Assembly: GCA_016197405.1 (NCBI GenBank)
Contig: JACPVR010000023.1
Coordinates: 124,001-188,000 of the forward strand
Direction: 5' to 3'
DNA length: 64,000 nt
DNA from: Mycobacterium sp.
Lineage (GTDB): Bacteria; Actinomycetota; Actinomycetes; Mycobacteriales; Mycobacteriaceae
Part shown: positions 25,018 to 34,111 of the stretch, one piece after another
Layout of the letters: each line of letters begins with the position of its first letter
How positions within the stretch are numbered: position 1 is the stretch's first letter
Program-made: the position numbers and the translations under genes
Notes under the pieces: model-generated
The model's database searches: none
Told to the model about the DNA's origin: nothing
The model's input: only the letters and a program-made list of their open reading frames with translations

Positions 25018-26871
25018 ATGAGACTGAATTTTGTCCGGGCCCATAACTCGATAAAGGGCCCCGTTTCCGCTGAAGATATAGCAGACTTCATCGTACTTTC
25101 GGGCCCGAATGGGTCGGGAAAATCTAATCTGCTTGAAGCGATCTCGACTGGTGCGATGATCATCGATGGACTAGATATACGCGATGACCATCGTCACAGT
25201 CAAATTCGGTTCTTTCGGTTGAACGAGTTGATAGTGCAACCGGGTGAGCCTCGGACTATTTCAGAAATGCAGGAAACCTGGGTCCATTTACGCAATGGGC
25301 TGCAGTTTGCTGTTAAGCAGATATCACAAGGAGCGACGGCCGTGCCTGAGGGGGCAGATTCTGGAGAGTATCTGAACACCTTTGCTCGTAATACACTCAT
25401 TACTAGTCACGGAATCCCATCTACTGTTTTGGATCTCTTAGAAGCATTTAGTGGCAAGCCAATTCTGGAATTTACGGATGCCGATTTCAGCACGAACTCA
25501 CCCCTTCTGATCGGCGCCGATCCATTCTCTACATCGATGGTGGATCTATTTCTTTCTTACTACAGTCGACTCCGTGATAACACGATGTATCGCTGGCAGT
25601 CATCCATTGGTGAGCAGCCTCTGGGGACGCCGCTGACTCCAGAAGAGTTCGAAAAAAGAAATGGGCCGCCACCGTGGGAATTGCTGAGCAGCACGCTTCA
25701 GTCAATCGGAATGAGATACGAATTCAATAGACCTGAAGCGAACCAGCCGAATCTATCTTTTGAAGTGCTTCTTAAGTCGCTCGACGACAATACTACGATA
25801 CGACTCGAACAGCTCAGTTCAGGTGAGAGGACACTGCTTGCCGTTGCAAGAAGTCTCTATATGGGGTCGCACATGCAATATTCGTTTGCAATGCCAAAAG
25901 TGCTTCTGCTCGACGAACCTGATGCTAGCCTCCACCCATCAATGGTGAGTACGCTTCTTTCCGTTGTTAAGACGACATTTGTCGACGATTATGGCACTAA
26001 AGTGATAATGACTACCCATTCTCCTACAACCGTGGCGCTTGCTCCTGAGGAATCCTTATATGTGATGCAGCGGGACGGATGCTCGCGATTATCGAAGGCA
26101 ACGCGGGATGAGGCGTTGAAAGGCCTACTAATTGGGTTGCCAACGCTAAGCGTTTCGAACGATAACCGTAGGGTCGTCGTCACTGAGGCGGAAGATGATG
26201 CAGAATGTTACCAAGACCTCTTCACGATATTGCGGCCCAGTATTAGTACTCCAATTTCTTTGATGTTCGTGCCCTCTGGCAGCACAGGAAATAGCAATCG
26301 CCATGAGGTTTTGCAAATGGTGAGTAACCTGCGCAGAAATGGGACTAACATTAGGGGTGTAGTCGATCGAGACGCGGACGCAAGTAATATTCCGGACGGA
26401 GTTGTATTCGCGCCAACAAGATATTCGCTAGAAAACCTAATCCTCGATCCAGTCGCTGTTGGAATCCTCCTTGTGAGGGAGGAGAAGGCGAGCGCAATTG
26501 AAGTGTTCGGTACAGATGCGCCCTTCTTTAGCTTCGACGCGAAATATGCTCAACACACTAGCGACTACGTAATGGCGGAGGTGCGAAGTCAGATGACAGA
26601 GCCTCAGCGAGCAAGTCTGGACCACGGCAGAACTGTCACGATCTCGTACAACGGAGGTGCGGCGGTGACTGCCCCCTGGTTTGCGCTGAACTACGACGGG
26701 CACGCTTGGGAGGCATGGCTACTGGGAGCTTTCAAAGGATTGTCGATGTTTAAAGGCAAGCTCAAGCAGGGCGTGGTGCGGCGCGTTTACCGGGATATGC
26801 CGCAATGGATACCAACAGAAACCGTGACACTGTTTAGTCAGCTGTTGACGGCCGATCCGCATGCGCGCTAG
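25018..26871 (+). CDS. Fused AAA/ABC-type ATPase plus TOPRIM-like (OLD/DUF4435-type) protein; candidate defence gene
   Basis: 617 residues. The N-terminal ATPase has Walker A GPNGSGKS (29-36), an ABC-like signature LSSGERTLL (about 265), Walker B VLLLDEPDASLHP (about 295) and an H-loop MTTHSPTT (about 332), as in SMC/OLD-type AAA_15/AAA_21 proteins. From about residue 380 a second domain shows VVVTEAEDDAECY with an early acidic residue, GVVDRDADA (DxD) at about 447-455 and YSLENLILDP at about 469-478. This pattern fits TOPRIM-like OLD or DUF4435 nucleases. Codon usage and base content are strikingly AT-rich, about half GC, against two-thirds around it. No partner gene (no GajB-type helicase, no methylase) is adjacent. 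No ribosome site is obvious. Alternatives: a solitary OLD nuclease, a merged PARIS-like protein, or a toxin-like ATPase. Confidence 0.75.
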   Translation: MRLNFVRAHNSIKGPVSAEDIADFIVLSGPNGSGKSNLLEAISTGAMIIDGLDIRDDHRHSQIRFFRLNELIVQPGEPRTISEMQETWVHLRNGLQFAVKQISQGATAVPEGADSGEYLNTFARNTLITSHGIPSTVLDLLEAFSGKPILEFTDADFSTNSPLLIGADPFSTSMVDLFLSYYSRLRDNTMYRWQSSIGEQPLGTPLTPEEFEKRNGPPPWELLSSTLQSIGMRYEFNRPEANQPNLSFEVLLKSLDDNTTIRLEQLSSGERTLLAVARSLYMGSHMQYSFAMPKVLLLDEPDASLHPSMVSTLLSVVKTTFVDDYGTKVIMTTHSPTTVALAPEESLYVMQRDGCSRLSKATRDEALKGLLIGLPTLSVSNDNRRVVVTEAEDDAECYQDLFTILRPSISTPISLMFVPSGSTGNSNRHEVLQMVSNLRRNGTNIRGVVDRDADASNIPDGVVFAPTRYSLENLILDPVAVGILLVREEKASAIEVFGTDAPFFSFDAKYAQHTSDYVMAEVRSQMTEPQRASLDHGRTVTISYNGGAAVTAPWFALNYDGHAWEAWLLGAFKGLSMFKGKLKQGVVRRVYRDMPQWIPTETVTLFSQLLTADPHAR

Positions 26872-27280
26872 TCGGCACCGGTCCATGGCGACTGGCTAAC
26901 TCGCAGGGGCTGCGGGTTCAGGACGCTAGTTGCCTCGTCACACCTGATGTCCACTTCGACCGGCCGAATAGGTGTAAACGTTAGGCGCGCCACAAGTTCA
27001 CAGGTTTAATTTACCGTTTCGGTTTAGGCATCGGTTCCAACACGAACGATCCCGTATCGTGAGGCTGGGGCACCCGGGGTCACCTTTCAGTGGCCTCGGT
27101 TTCGTGGTTACCTGCTCATCCATTTCTTAGGGTTGGACCGCAGGTGCCTGGCGACAATCGTCGGGCGGAGGAACCGGATATTGCATCCAATCTCAATGGC
27201 AGTCGGCGGGCTGGTGCCAATCATGCCGCACCCCGACGCCCACGCAATGCAGCTCAACTCAGTTCGACTTAACCGTCGGC
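26872..27280. other. Non-coding right flank of the low-GC island
   Basis: About 400 bases without a believable gene; short open frames here lack family features and the codon bias of the host. GC rises from left to right towards the acyl-CoA ligase. I see no transposase, tRNA end or clear flanking repeat. It is probably residual acquired DNA with the ATPase transcript end. Confidence 0.5.
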
Positions 27281-28891
27281 CTAAAGCCCCCGCAGATCCT
27301 TGCGCAGAATCTTTCCCGCCGCCGACTTCGGAACCGCGTCGATGAAGGCGACCTGGCGGACTTTCTTGTAAGGCGCGACGTGTTCGGCGACGAACTCCAT
27401 GACCGCCGTCTCGGACAGGTCGGCGTCGGGCTGGCGGACCACGAAAGCCTTGGGCACCTCTTCGCCGGATTCGGCATCGATCGCACCGACGACAGCGGCA
27501 TCGGCGATATCGGGGTGGGTCAGCAGCAGCGCCTCAAGCTCGGCGGGCGGTACCTGGTACCCCTTGTATTTGATGAGTTCCTTGAGCCGGTCGACGATGT
27601 GGATACAGCCGTCGGAATCCACGCTGGCCATATCGCCGGTGTGCAGGAAGCCTTCGGCGTCAATGGTTTCCGCCGTCGCGCTGGGGTTGCCGAGATAGCC
27701 CGCCATGACGTTGGGGCCGGCGAACCACAACTCACCCGGGGCGCTGAGCCCGCTGGCGGGCACGGTGATCTCCGCGCCGGTCTCGGTGTCGATGATCTTG
27801 CTGACGGCGTTGGGAACAGTCCAGCCGACCGAACTCAGCGGAGCCTCGACGCCGCACCAGGACGATCCGCCGTCGAACGGCATGCAATGGCTGACGGGGC
27901 TGAGCTCACTCATGCCGTAGCCCTGCACGACACGGCAGCCGATGCGCTTGGCCACGGCATGGCCCAGCTCCTCGTCCAGGGGCGCGGCACCGGACATGAC
28001 GACGTTGAGCGAGGACAGGTCGTGTTCGTCGATGACGGGATGCTTGGCCAGGGCCACCGCGACCGGCGGGGCGATGAACGCCACGGTGACCCGGTACTTC
28101 TCGATATTGCCCAGGAATGCGCCGAGGTCGAACGAGGGCATGATGACGAGCTTGGCCCGGGCGTGCAGGGCAGCGTTCAACAACACCGTCATGCCGTAGA
28201 TGTGGAAGAAGGGCAGCACCGCCAGGACGATGTCGTGCTCGCGGACACCCTGGATGGGGCGGATCTGCGCGACGTTTGCGACCAGGTTGCGGTGAGTGAG
28301 CATGACGCCCTTGGGATTTCCGGTGGTACCCGAGCTGTACGGCAGCGCGGCCAGATGCGTCGCCGGGTCGAAGCTGACCGTGGGTGCGTCGGCGCCGGAG
28401 GCCAGCAGATCATCGGCATTGGGATGGCCGTCCACGGTCTCGCCGGGTCCGTCGAGCACCACCACCTCCGACGGCGACAGTCCCGCGTGTGAAGCGCCCT
28501 CGACCGCCTGGGCCAGCAGCGGACTGACCGTGATCAGCATCTTGGCGTGCGCGTCGGTGAGCTGCTTGGCGATGTCCTTGGCGGTGAACAACGCGTTGAT
28601 GGTGGTGGCGGTGGCACCGGCGCGCAGGATGCCGTGGAACGCCACCGCGAACGCCGAACTGTTGGGCGAGTGCAACCCCACCACATCACCGACGCCGATA
28701 CCGCGGTCGGCCAGGGCGCCGGCGAAGGCGTCGACGCGGATCGCCAGGTCGCGGTAGGACGTCTCGGCGCCGGTGGCGGCATCGACGAGTGCGATTCCGT
28801 CGGCATCGGATTCCGCCAGGTCGCCGAACAGATACTCGTGCACCCCGACGTCGGGGATGACGACGTCGGGAAAAGGACTGGCGAAACTCAT
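27281..28891 (-). CDS. 4-coumarate-CoA-ligase-like acyl-CoA synthetase (ANL family)
   Basis: 536 residues from ATG 28891, which follows GGAG; an upstream frame extension is not needed. The AMP-binding signature LPYSSGTTGNPKGVMLTH, the A5 motif QGYGMSELSP, the A7 region GELWFAGPNVMAGYLGNP, the hinge HTGDMASVDSDG and the catalytic lysine in PKSAAGKILRKDL are all present. It activates a carboxylic acid to the acyl-adenylate and then the CoA thioester; chain type is unknown. The gene overlaps the upstream YjbR gene by four bases, so both are cotranscribed from the -10 at 29308-29313. Confidence 0.9.
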   Translation of the reverse strand: MSFASPFPDVVIPDVGVHEYLFGDLAESDADGIALVDAATGAETSYRDLAIRVDAFAGALADRGIGVGDVVGLHSPNSSAFAVAFHGILRAGATATTINALFTAKDIAKQLTDAHAKMLITVSPLLAQAVEGASHAGLSPSEVVVLDGPGETVDGHPNADDLLASGADAPTVSFDPATHLAALPYSSGTTGNPKGVMLTHRNLVANVAQIRPIQGVREHDIVLAVLPFFHIYGMTVLLNAALHARAKLVIMPSFDLGAFLGNIEKYRVTVAFIAPPVAVALAKHPVIDEHDLSSLNVVMSGAAPLDEELGHAVAKRIGCRVVQGYGMSELSPVSHCMPFDGGSSWCGVEAPLSSVGWTVPNAVSKIIDTETGAEITVPASGLSAPGELWFAGPNVMAGYLGNPSATAETIDAEGFLHTGDMASVDSDGCIHIVDRLKELIKYKGYQVPPAELEALLLTHPDIADAAVVGAIDAESGEEVPKAFVVRQPDADLSETAVMEFVAEHVAPYKKVRQVAFIDAVPKSAAGKILRKDLRGL

Positions 28892-29301
28892 GCGGTCTCC
28901 TGGCGGTTGTCGAGTGTCTTGATGAGGCGCTTGGTCGCGATCGACCGGTAGGAGGCGTCGACGAGTTCGCGCACCTCGTCCCAATCCGGTTTCGCGGCGG
29001 TCAGGTCCAGGCCCAGCCAGCCGAACGGACCCATGTAGGCCGGGAAGAAGAACCGTGCATCCTGTTGCAGCGCGGCACGTTCGGCCTCGTCGACCTTGAC
29101 CAGCAGCGAGTTCGGATAGGGGATGTGCTCGCCCTTGGTGTCGGATTTCCGGTTGCCGCCGTACATGGCGAACATCTTGGGAGCGCAGAACACCGGCCTG
29201 CCCCAGGAGATCTTCTCGAAAGCCTCCGGGAAGTCCAGGGCGATGGCCCGTACCTCGGCCAGCCCGAAATCGTCATCGCTGAACATGACGGGATGCGGCA
29301 T
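28888..29301 (-). CDS. MmcQ/YjbR family DNA-binding-like protein
   Basis: 137 residues. DFPEAFEKISWGRPVFCAPKMFAMYGG near the start, with its WGRPxF core, and PNSLLVKVDEAERAAL match the MmcQ/YjbR (CyaY-like fold) family, as does the terminal ELVDASYRSIATKRL. Function is unknown; family members are small basic-face proteins often called DNA-binding. It is the first gene of a two-gene operon with an acyl-CoA synthetase and diverges from ligA by about 90 bases. Confidence 0.82.
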   Translation of the reverse strand: MPHPVMFSDDDFGLAEVRAIALDFPEAFEKISWGRPVFCAPKMFAMYGGNRKSDTKGEHIPYPNSLLVKVDEAERAALQQDARFFFPAYMGPFGWLGLDLTAAKPDWDEVRELVDASYRSIATKRLIKTLDNRQETA

Positions 29302-29307
29302 GGGCCC

Positions 29308-29313
29308 AGCCTA
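29308..29313 (-). promoter_or_regulatory. -10 hexamer TAGGCT for the YjbR/acyl-CoA ligase operon
   Basis: On the minus strand TAGGCT is followed by GGGCCC and then the ATG at 29301, a six-base gap that predicts a leaderless message. Confidence 0.5.
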
Positions 29314-29380
29314 GCCAGAGTGGCTCACAGGAAACGTTCAGTTGAGCCCGACATGCGCCAAGACTGTCGGCCCACTTCGA

Positions 29381-29386
29381 TAGCCT
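29381..29386 (+). promoter_or_regulatory. -10 hexamer TAGCCT of ligA, leaderless
   Basis: TAGCCT ends six bases before the GTG start of ligA at 29393 and no Shine-Dalgarno sequence is visible. Confidence 0.5.
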
Positions 29387-29392
29387 GCGGTA

Positions 29393-31507
29393 GTGAGCCC
29401 CGCTGACCCCGATACCGAAGCCGATGCCGCCGAGGCCGATATTCGCCGGCAATGGCAGGACCTGGCCGACGAAGTGCGTGGACACCAGTTCCGGTATTAC
29501 GTGCGGGACGCCCCGACCATCACCGACGCCGACTTCGATGCGCTGCTGGGCCGGCTGACGGCGCTGGAGGAACAGCACCCCGAACTGCGCACCCCGGATT
29601 CGCCCACTCAGCTGGTCGGCGGCGCCGGTTTCGCGACCGATTTCACCCCGGCCGAGCATCTGGAACGGATGCTGTCGCTGGACAACGTCTTCAACACCGA
29701 CGAGCTGGCGGCCTGGCTCACCCGGCTGCAGCGCGACATCGGCGCGAAGGATGCAGAGGACGAGCACTTTCTGTGCGAGCTCAAGATCGACGGCGTCGCG
29801 CTGGCGCTGGTGTACCGCGACGGCAAGCTGGTGCGCGGCGCCACCCGCGGTGACGGCCGCACCGGTGAGGATGTGACGCTCAACGCGCGCACCATCACCG
29901 ACATCCCCGAACAGCTGACCGCGGCCGAGGGCTACCCGGTGCCTGCGGTGCTGGAGGTCCGCGGCGAGGTGTTCTTCCGGGTCGCCGACTTCGCCGCGCT
30001 CAACGCCAGCCTGGTCGAGGAAGGCAAGGCGCCGTTCGCCAACCCGCGCAACAGCGCCGCCGGCTCGCTGCGGCAGAAGAATCCCGCCGTCACCGCGCGC
30101 CGCAACCTGCGGATGATCTGCCACGGCATCGGATATTCCGAGGGTTTCAGCCCGGCCAGCCTGCATGACGCGTATCTGGCGTTGAAGGCCTGGGGGCTGC
30201 CGGTATCCGAGCACACCGCCCGGGTGCAGGGGCTGGTCGCGGTCGAGGAGCGCATCGCCTACTGGGGTGAGCATCGCCACGACGTCGAACACGAAATCGA
30301 CGGCATCGTGGTCAAAGTCGACGAATTCAGCCTGCAACGCAGGCTCGGCTCCACATCCCGGGCACCCCGGTGGGCGATCGCCTACAAGTACCCCCCGGAG
30401 GAGGCCCAGACCAAATTGCTCGACATCAAGGTCAATGTCGGGCGCACCGGGCGCGTGACGCCGTTCGCATACATGGAACCGGTGAAGATCGCCGGTTCAA
30501 CGGTGGGGCTGGCGACTTTGCACAACGCCTCGGAGGTCAAGCGCAAGGGCGTGCTGATCGGCGACACCGTGGTGATCCGCAAGGCCGGTGACGTCATCCC
30601 CGAGGTGCTCGGGCCGGTGGTGGACCTGCGCGATGGTTCCGAACGCGAATTCGTCATGCCCACAACATGTCCCGAATGCGGCTCGCCGCTGGCCCCGGCC
30701 AAGGAAGGTGACGCCGACATCCGCTGCCCGAACTCGCGCAGCTGCCCGGCACAGTTGCGCGAGCGCGTCTTCCATGTCGCGGGCCGGGGCGCCTTCGATA
30801 TCGAGGGACTCGGCTACGAGGCCGCGACGGCATTGTTGCAAGCCGGTGTGATCACCGACGAGGGTGACCTGTTCACCCTGAGCGCCGACCAACTGCTGCG
30901 CACCGACCTGTTCACCACCAAGGCCGGTGAGCTGTCCGCGAACGGAAAACGGCTGCTGGCCAACCTGGACAAGGCCAAGACACAGCCACTGTGGCGGGTG
31001 CTGGTGGCGCTGTCGATCCGCCATGTCGGGCCCACCGCGGCACGCGCGCTGGCCGAGGAGTTCGGCAGCCTGGAGGCCATCGAGGCGGCCTCCGAGGAAC
31101 AGCTGGCCGGCACCGAAGGTGTCGGGCCCACCATCGCGGCCGCCGTCGTGGACTGGTTCACCGTGGACTGGCATCGCGCCATCGTCGACAAGTGGCGCGC
31201 CGCCGGAGTGCGGATGGCCGATGAACGCGACGCCGGCATCGAACGCACGCTGGAGGGCCTGACGATCGTCGTGACCGGTTCGCTGACGGGCTTCTCCCGC
31301 GACGGCGCCAAGGAGGCCATCATCACCCGCGGCGGAAAAGCATCGGGTTCGGTGTCGAAGAAGACCGACTACCTGGTGGCCGGTGACGCGCCGGGATCCA
31401 AGTACGACAAGGCAATTGAGCTCGGCGTGCCGGTTCTCGACGAGGACGGATTCGCCGCGCTCATCGCCAACGGTCCGCCGGCCGGCCCCGAGGCCGGGGA
31501 GTCCTAG
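29393..31507 (+). CDS. ligA: NAD+-dependent DNA ligase LigA
   Basis: 704 residues from GTG 29393. Domain Ia residues appear near the start; the adenylated lysine is in ELKIDGVALALVYRDG. The OB fold follows, then the four-Cys zinc finger CPECGSPL and CPNSRSCPAQ, a helix-hairpin-helix region (RHVGPTAARALAEEFG and AGTEGVGPTIAAAVVDWF) and a C-terminal BRCT domain beginning LTIVVTGSLTGFSRDGAKE. It seals nicks using NAD+ during replication and repair and is essential in bacteria. Its TAG stop is part of a CTAG shared with the oppositely oriented ACT-domain gene. Confidence 0.97.
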   Translation: MSPADPDTEADAAEADIRRQWQDLADEVRGHQFRYYVRDAPTITDADFDALLGRLTALEEQHPELRTPDSPTQLVGGAGFATDFTPAEHLERMLSLDNVFNTDELAAWLTRLQRDIGAKDAEDEHFLCELKIDGVALALVYRDGKLVRGATRGDGRTGEDVTLNARTITDIPEQLTAAEGYPVPAVLEVRGEVFFRVADFAALNASLVEEGKAPFANPRNSAAGSLRQKNPAVTARRNLRMICHGIGYSEGFSPASLHDAYLALKAWGLPVSEHTARVQGLVAVEERIAYWGEHRHDVEHEIDGIVVKVDEFSLQRRLGSTSRAPRWAIAYKYPPEEAQTKLLDIKVNVGRTGRVTPFAYMEPVKIAGSTVGLATLHNASEVKRKGVLIGDTVVIRKAGDVIPEVLGPVVDLRDGSEREFVMPTTCPECGSPLAPAKEGDADIRCPNSRSCPAQLRERVFHVAGRGAFDIEGLGYEAATALLQAGVITDEGDLFTLSADQLLRTDLFTTKAGELSANGKRLLANLDKAKTQPLWRVLVALSIRHVGPTAARALAEEFGSLEAIEAASEEQLAGTEGVGPTIAAAVVDWFTVDWHRAIVDKWRAAGVRMADERDAGIERTLEGLTIVVTGSLTGFSRDGAKEAIITRGGKASGSVSKKTDYLVAGDAPGSKYDKAIELGVPVLDEDGFAALIANGPPAGPEAGES

Positions 31508-32163
31508 CGCAGGATGGTCGCGACGATCCCGGCGAGATAGCCCAGCCGGGCCACTTCCGAGGGCCGGAAGTCCGGGCCGCCGGGACGGCCCAGCATCACC
31601 GCGGTGTGCGGATCGCCCAATGGCGCCGCGGCCAGCGTGGTGTCCATGTCGCGCCACAGTTGCGGGATCCATTCCGCGGTGCCGTCGAGGGCCTGCGCAT
31701 GATCGATGGGCAGCCAGGGCGCCGACGCCGCCTGGGTTTCGGGTGCGCCGGGGCTGCCGACCACCCGCCGCAGCCCGGACTCGTCGAGCTGCGCGACGGT
31801 GCACCACCCGACCCGCAGCACCCGCGGCGCCTCGTCCACCAGGACCTGCAGTTTGGCCGCGGTATCGGGGGCGGCGGCGACGTGGTCGATCAGCTCGAGT
31901 TCGCGGTGCGCCTCCAGCAGTCCGGTGTGCGGACGGATCGAGTCGACGCGCACCCCGACCAGTTTTTCGGCGGCGGTGATCAACATGTCGGGCATCGCAC
32001 CGGGCGGCAGCTCGACCACCAGATCGTCGATGGCGTAGCCGGCGGCCCGGTCCACGACGTCCAGCGAAAGAATGTCGGCGCCCACCGACCCGAGCGCCAC
32101 GGCCAGTGATCCGAGGCTGCCCGGTCGGTCATCCAGCTGGACCCGCAGCAGATACGAAGGCAC
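31504..32163 (-). CDS. ACT-domain protein (Rv3013-type)
   Basis: About 219 residues if it starts at GTG 32163 (PSYLLRVQLDDRPGSLGSLAV); GTG at 32169 or a start at 32181 add a few residues. The N-terminal ACT domain has the DRPGSLGSLAVALGSVGADILSLDVV signature (strand-helix-strand with the ligand-binding Gly). The remainder contains ALDGTAEWIPQLWRDMDTTL and LGRPGGPDFRPSEVARL. ACT domains bind amino acids, so it is probably a regulatory sensor. It converges with ligA, sharing a CTAG stop, and diverges from gatC. Confidence 0.8.
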   Translation of the reverse strand: MPSYLLRVQLDDRPGSLGSLAVALGSVGADILSLDVVDRAAGYAIDDLVVELPPGAMPDMLITAAEKLVGVRVDSIRPHTGLLEAHRELELIDHVAAAPDTAAKLQVLVDEAPRVLRVGWCTVAQLDESGLRRVVGSPGAPETQAASAPWLPIDHAQALDGTAEWIPQLWRDMDTTLAAAPLGDPHTAVMLGRPGGPDFRPSEVARLGYLAGIVATILR

Positions 32164-32259
32164 GCGCACACTGTCGCACACGGTGGTGTGCCGGGCATGC
32201 CGACGCCGTCCGGGGGAGGCTTCCCGGCTGGGCCGCGTCGTGGCCTGGTCCGACCCGGC

Positions 32260-32265
32260 TAGGCT
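32260..32265 (+). promoter_or_regulatory. -10 hexamer TAGGCT of gatC, leaderless
   Basis: TAGGCT ends eight bases before GTG 32274, the gatC start, so the gatCA transcript probably begins at or near the codon. Confidence 0.48.
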
Positions 32266-32273
32266 TGGCGCTC

Positions 32274-32573
32274 GTGTCGCAAATCTCCCGAGACGACGTG
32301 GCCCATCTGGCCCGCCTGGCGCGCCTGGCGCTGACCGACGAGGAACTGGACGGTTTCTCGTCTCAGCTCGACGCCATCCTCGAGCATGTGAGCAGCGTGC
32401 AGGCCGTCGACGTCACCGATGTCGCCGCCACCGACAACCCGCTCAAGGATGTCAATGTCACCCGGCCCGACGTCGAGGTCCCGTCCTTGACCCAGGAGCA
32501 GGCGCTGGCCGAGGCGCCACGTGCGGCCGACGGCCGGTTCGCCGTCCCGCAGATCCTGGGGGAGAGCCTGTGA
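32274..32573 (+). CDS. gatC: Asp/Glu-tRNA(Asn/Gln) amidotransferase subunit C
   Basis: 99 residues. It starts MSQISRDDVAHLARLARLAL, the conserved GatC helix, with DAILEHVSSVQAVD and DNPLKDVNVTRPDV typical of the belt that wraps GatA. It stabilises GatA and is required for GatCAB function. The stop overlaps the GTG start of gatA (GTGA), so the two are translationally coupled. The full enzyme also needs GatB, encoded 2.7 kb downstream beyond pfkA. Confidence 0.95.
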   Translation: MSQISRDDVAHLARLARLALTDEELDGFSSQLDAILEHVSSVQAVDVTDVAATDNPLKDVNVTRPDVEVPSLTQEQALAEAPRAADGRFAVPQILGESL

Positions 32574-34057
32574 GCACCGATATCATCCGGCTCACCGCCG
32601 CCGAGCTGGGCACCAAGATCGCCGCCGGTGAGGTGACGTCGGTCGAAGCCACCCAGGCCTGCCTGGATCAGATCGAGCGCACCGACGCCGAGTATCACGC
32701 GTTCCTGCACGTCGCGGGTCCGCAGGCGCTGGCGACCGCCGCCGAGGTGGACAAGGCCGTCGCCGCCGGTGACGAGTTGCCCTCGCCGCTGGCCGGGGTG
32801 CCGCTGGCCCTCAAAGACGTCTTCACCACCACCGACATGCCCACCACGTGCGGGTCGAAGATCCTCGAAGGCTGGACCTCGCCGTACGACGCGACGGTCA
32901 CCGCGCGGCTGCGGGCCGCGGGCATCCCGATCCTGGGCAAGACCAATATGGACGAGTTCGCGATGGGCAGCTCGACCGAGAATTCGGCGTACGGCCCGAC
33001 CCGCAACCCGTGGGACACCGACCGGGTGCCCGGCGGCTCCGGCGGCGGCAGTGCCGCGGCGCTGGCGGCATTCCAGGCTCCGCTGGCCATCGGCAGTGAC
33101 ACCGGCGGCTCGATCCGCCAGCCCGCCGCATTGACCGCGACGGTCGGCGTCAAACCCACCTACGGCACGGTGAGCCGCTACGGGCTGATCGCGTGTGCAT
33201 CGTCACTGGACCAGGGTGGCCCGTGTGCCCGCACGGTGCTCGACACCGCGCTGCTGCACCAGGTCATCGCCGGTTACGACCCGCGGGACTCGACGTCGAT
33301 CAACGCCCCGGTACCCGATGTGGTCGGCGCGGCGCGCGCCGGCGCGGGCGGCGATCTGGCGGGGGTGCGGATCGGGGTGGTCTCACAGCTGCGCAGCGGT
33401 GAGGGCTATCAGGCCGGGGTGCTGGAATCCTTCAACGCCGCCGTCGAGCAGCTGCGGGCACTGGGCGCCGAGATCAGCGAGGTGGACTGCCCGCATATCG
33501 GCCATTCGATGGCGGCCTACTACCTGATCCTGCCCTCGGAGGTGTCGTCGAACCTGGCACGCTTCGACGCCATGCGGTACGGACTGCGCGTCGGTGACGA
33601 CGGGACGCACAGCGCCGAGGAAGTGATGGCACTGACCCGCGCCGCCGGTTTCGGCCCGGAGGTCAAGCGCCGCATCATGATTGGCACCTACGCGCTGTCG
33701 GCGGGTTATTACGACGCCTACTACAACCAGGCCCAGAAGGTTCGCACGCTGATCGCGCGCGATCTGGACCAGGCTTATCAGTCGGTGGATGTGCTGATCA
33801 GCCCGGCGACTCCTTCTACGGCGTTCCGGCTCGGTGAGAAGGTCGACGACCCGCTGGCGATGTATCTGTTCGATCTGTGCACGCTGCCGCTGAACCTGGC
33901 CGGGCACTGCGGGATGTCGGTGCCGTCGGGGCTTTCCCCTGACGACAACCTGCCGGTCGGACTGCAGATCATGGCGCCCGCGCTGGCCGATGACCGGCTC
34001 TACCGGGTCGGTGCGGCCTATGAGGCGGCGCGCGGGCCGCTGCCGACGGCGCTCTAG
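32570..34057 (+). CDS. gatA: Asp/Glu-tRNA(Asn/Gln) amidotransferase subunit A
   Basis: 495 residues from GTG 32570, preceded by GGGGAGAG. The amidase Ser-cisSer-Lys triad is spread over PLALKDVF (Lys), GGSGGGSAAALAAF and GSDTGGSIRQPAAL (Ser residues), as in GatA. The protein releases ammonia from glutamine or asparagine for transamidation of misacylated Glu-tRNA(Gln). Mycobacteria lack GlnRS, so this enzyme is the route to Gln-tRNA. It overlaps gatC by four bases and is followed 54 bases later by pfkA. Confidence 0.96.
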   Translation: MSTDIIRLTAAELGTKIAAGEVTSVEATQACLDQIERTDAEYHAFLHVAGPQALATAAEVDKAVAAGDELPSPLAGVPLALKDVFTTTDMPTTCGSKILEGWTSPYDATVTARLRAAGIPILGKTNMDEFAMGSSTENSAYGPTRNPWDTDRVPGGSGGGSAAALAAFQAPLAIGSDTGGSIRQPAALTATVGVKPTYGTVSRYGLIACASSLDQGGPCARTVLDTALLHQVIAGYDPRDSTSINAPVPDVVGAARAGAGGDLAGVRIGVVSQLRSGEGYQAGVLESFNAAVEQLRALGAEISEVDCPHIGHSMAAYYLILPSEVSSNLARFDAMRYGLRVGDDGTHSAEEVMALTRAAGFGPEVKRRIMIGTYALSAGYYDAYYNQAQKVRTLIARDLDQAYQSVDVLISPATPSTAFRLGEKVDDPLAMYLFDLCTLPLNLAGHCGMSVPSGLSPDDNLPVGLQIMAPALADDRLYRVGAAYEAARGPLPTAL

Positions 34058-34111
34058 GACAACTGACCGCTCGACGGGTGCGGCTCGGCCCGACCGGGCA
34101 AGATAGGGCTT

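Noticed and set aside
24655..27280. Prophage or integrative element around the ATPase gene
   Set aside because: No integrase, transposase, tRNA attachment site or clear flanking repeat was found; only composition suggests transfer.
26872..27345. Short frames of 60-70 codons in the right flank of the island (for example from 27090 or 27133)
   Set aside because: No ribosome site, no domain, and one overlaps the acyl-CoA ligase end; could be decayed DNA but not supportable as genes.
27380..28492. 370-codon open frame on + strand inside the acyl-CoA ligase
   Set aside because: Opposes a gene with all ANL motifs; composition typical of a shadow frame.
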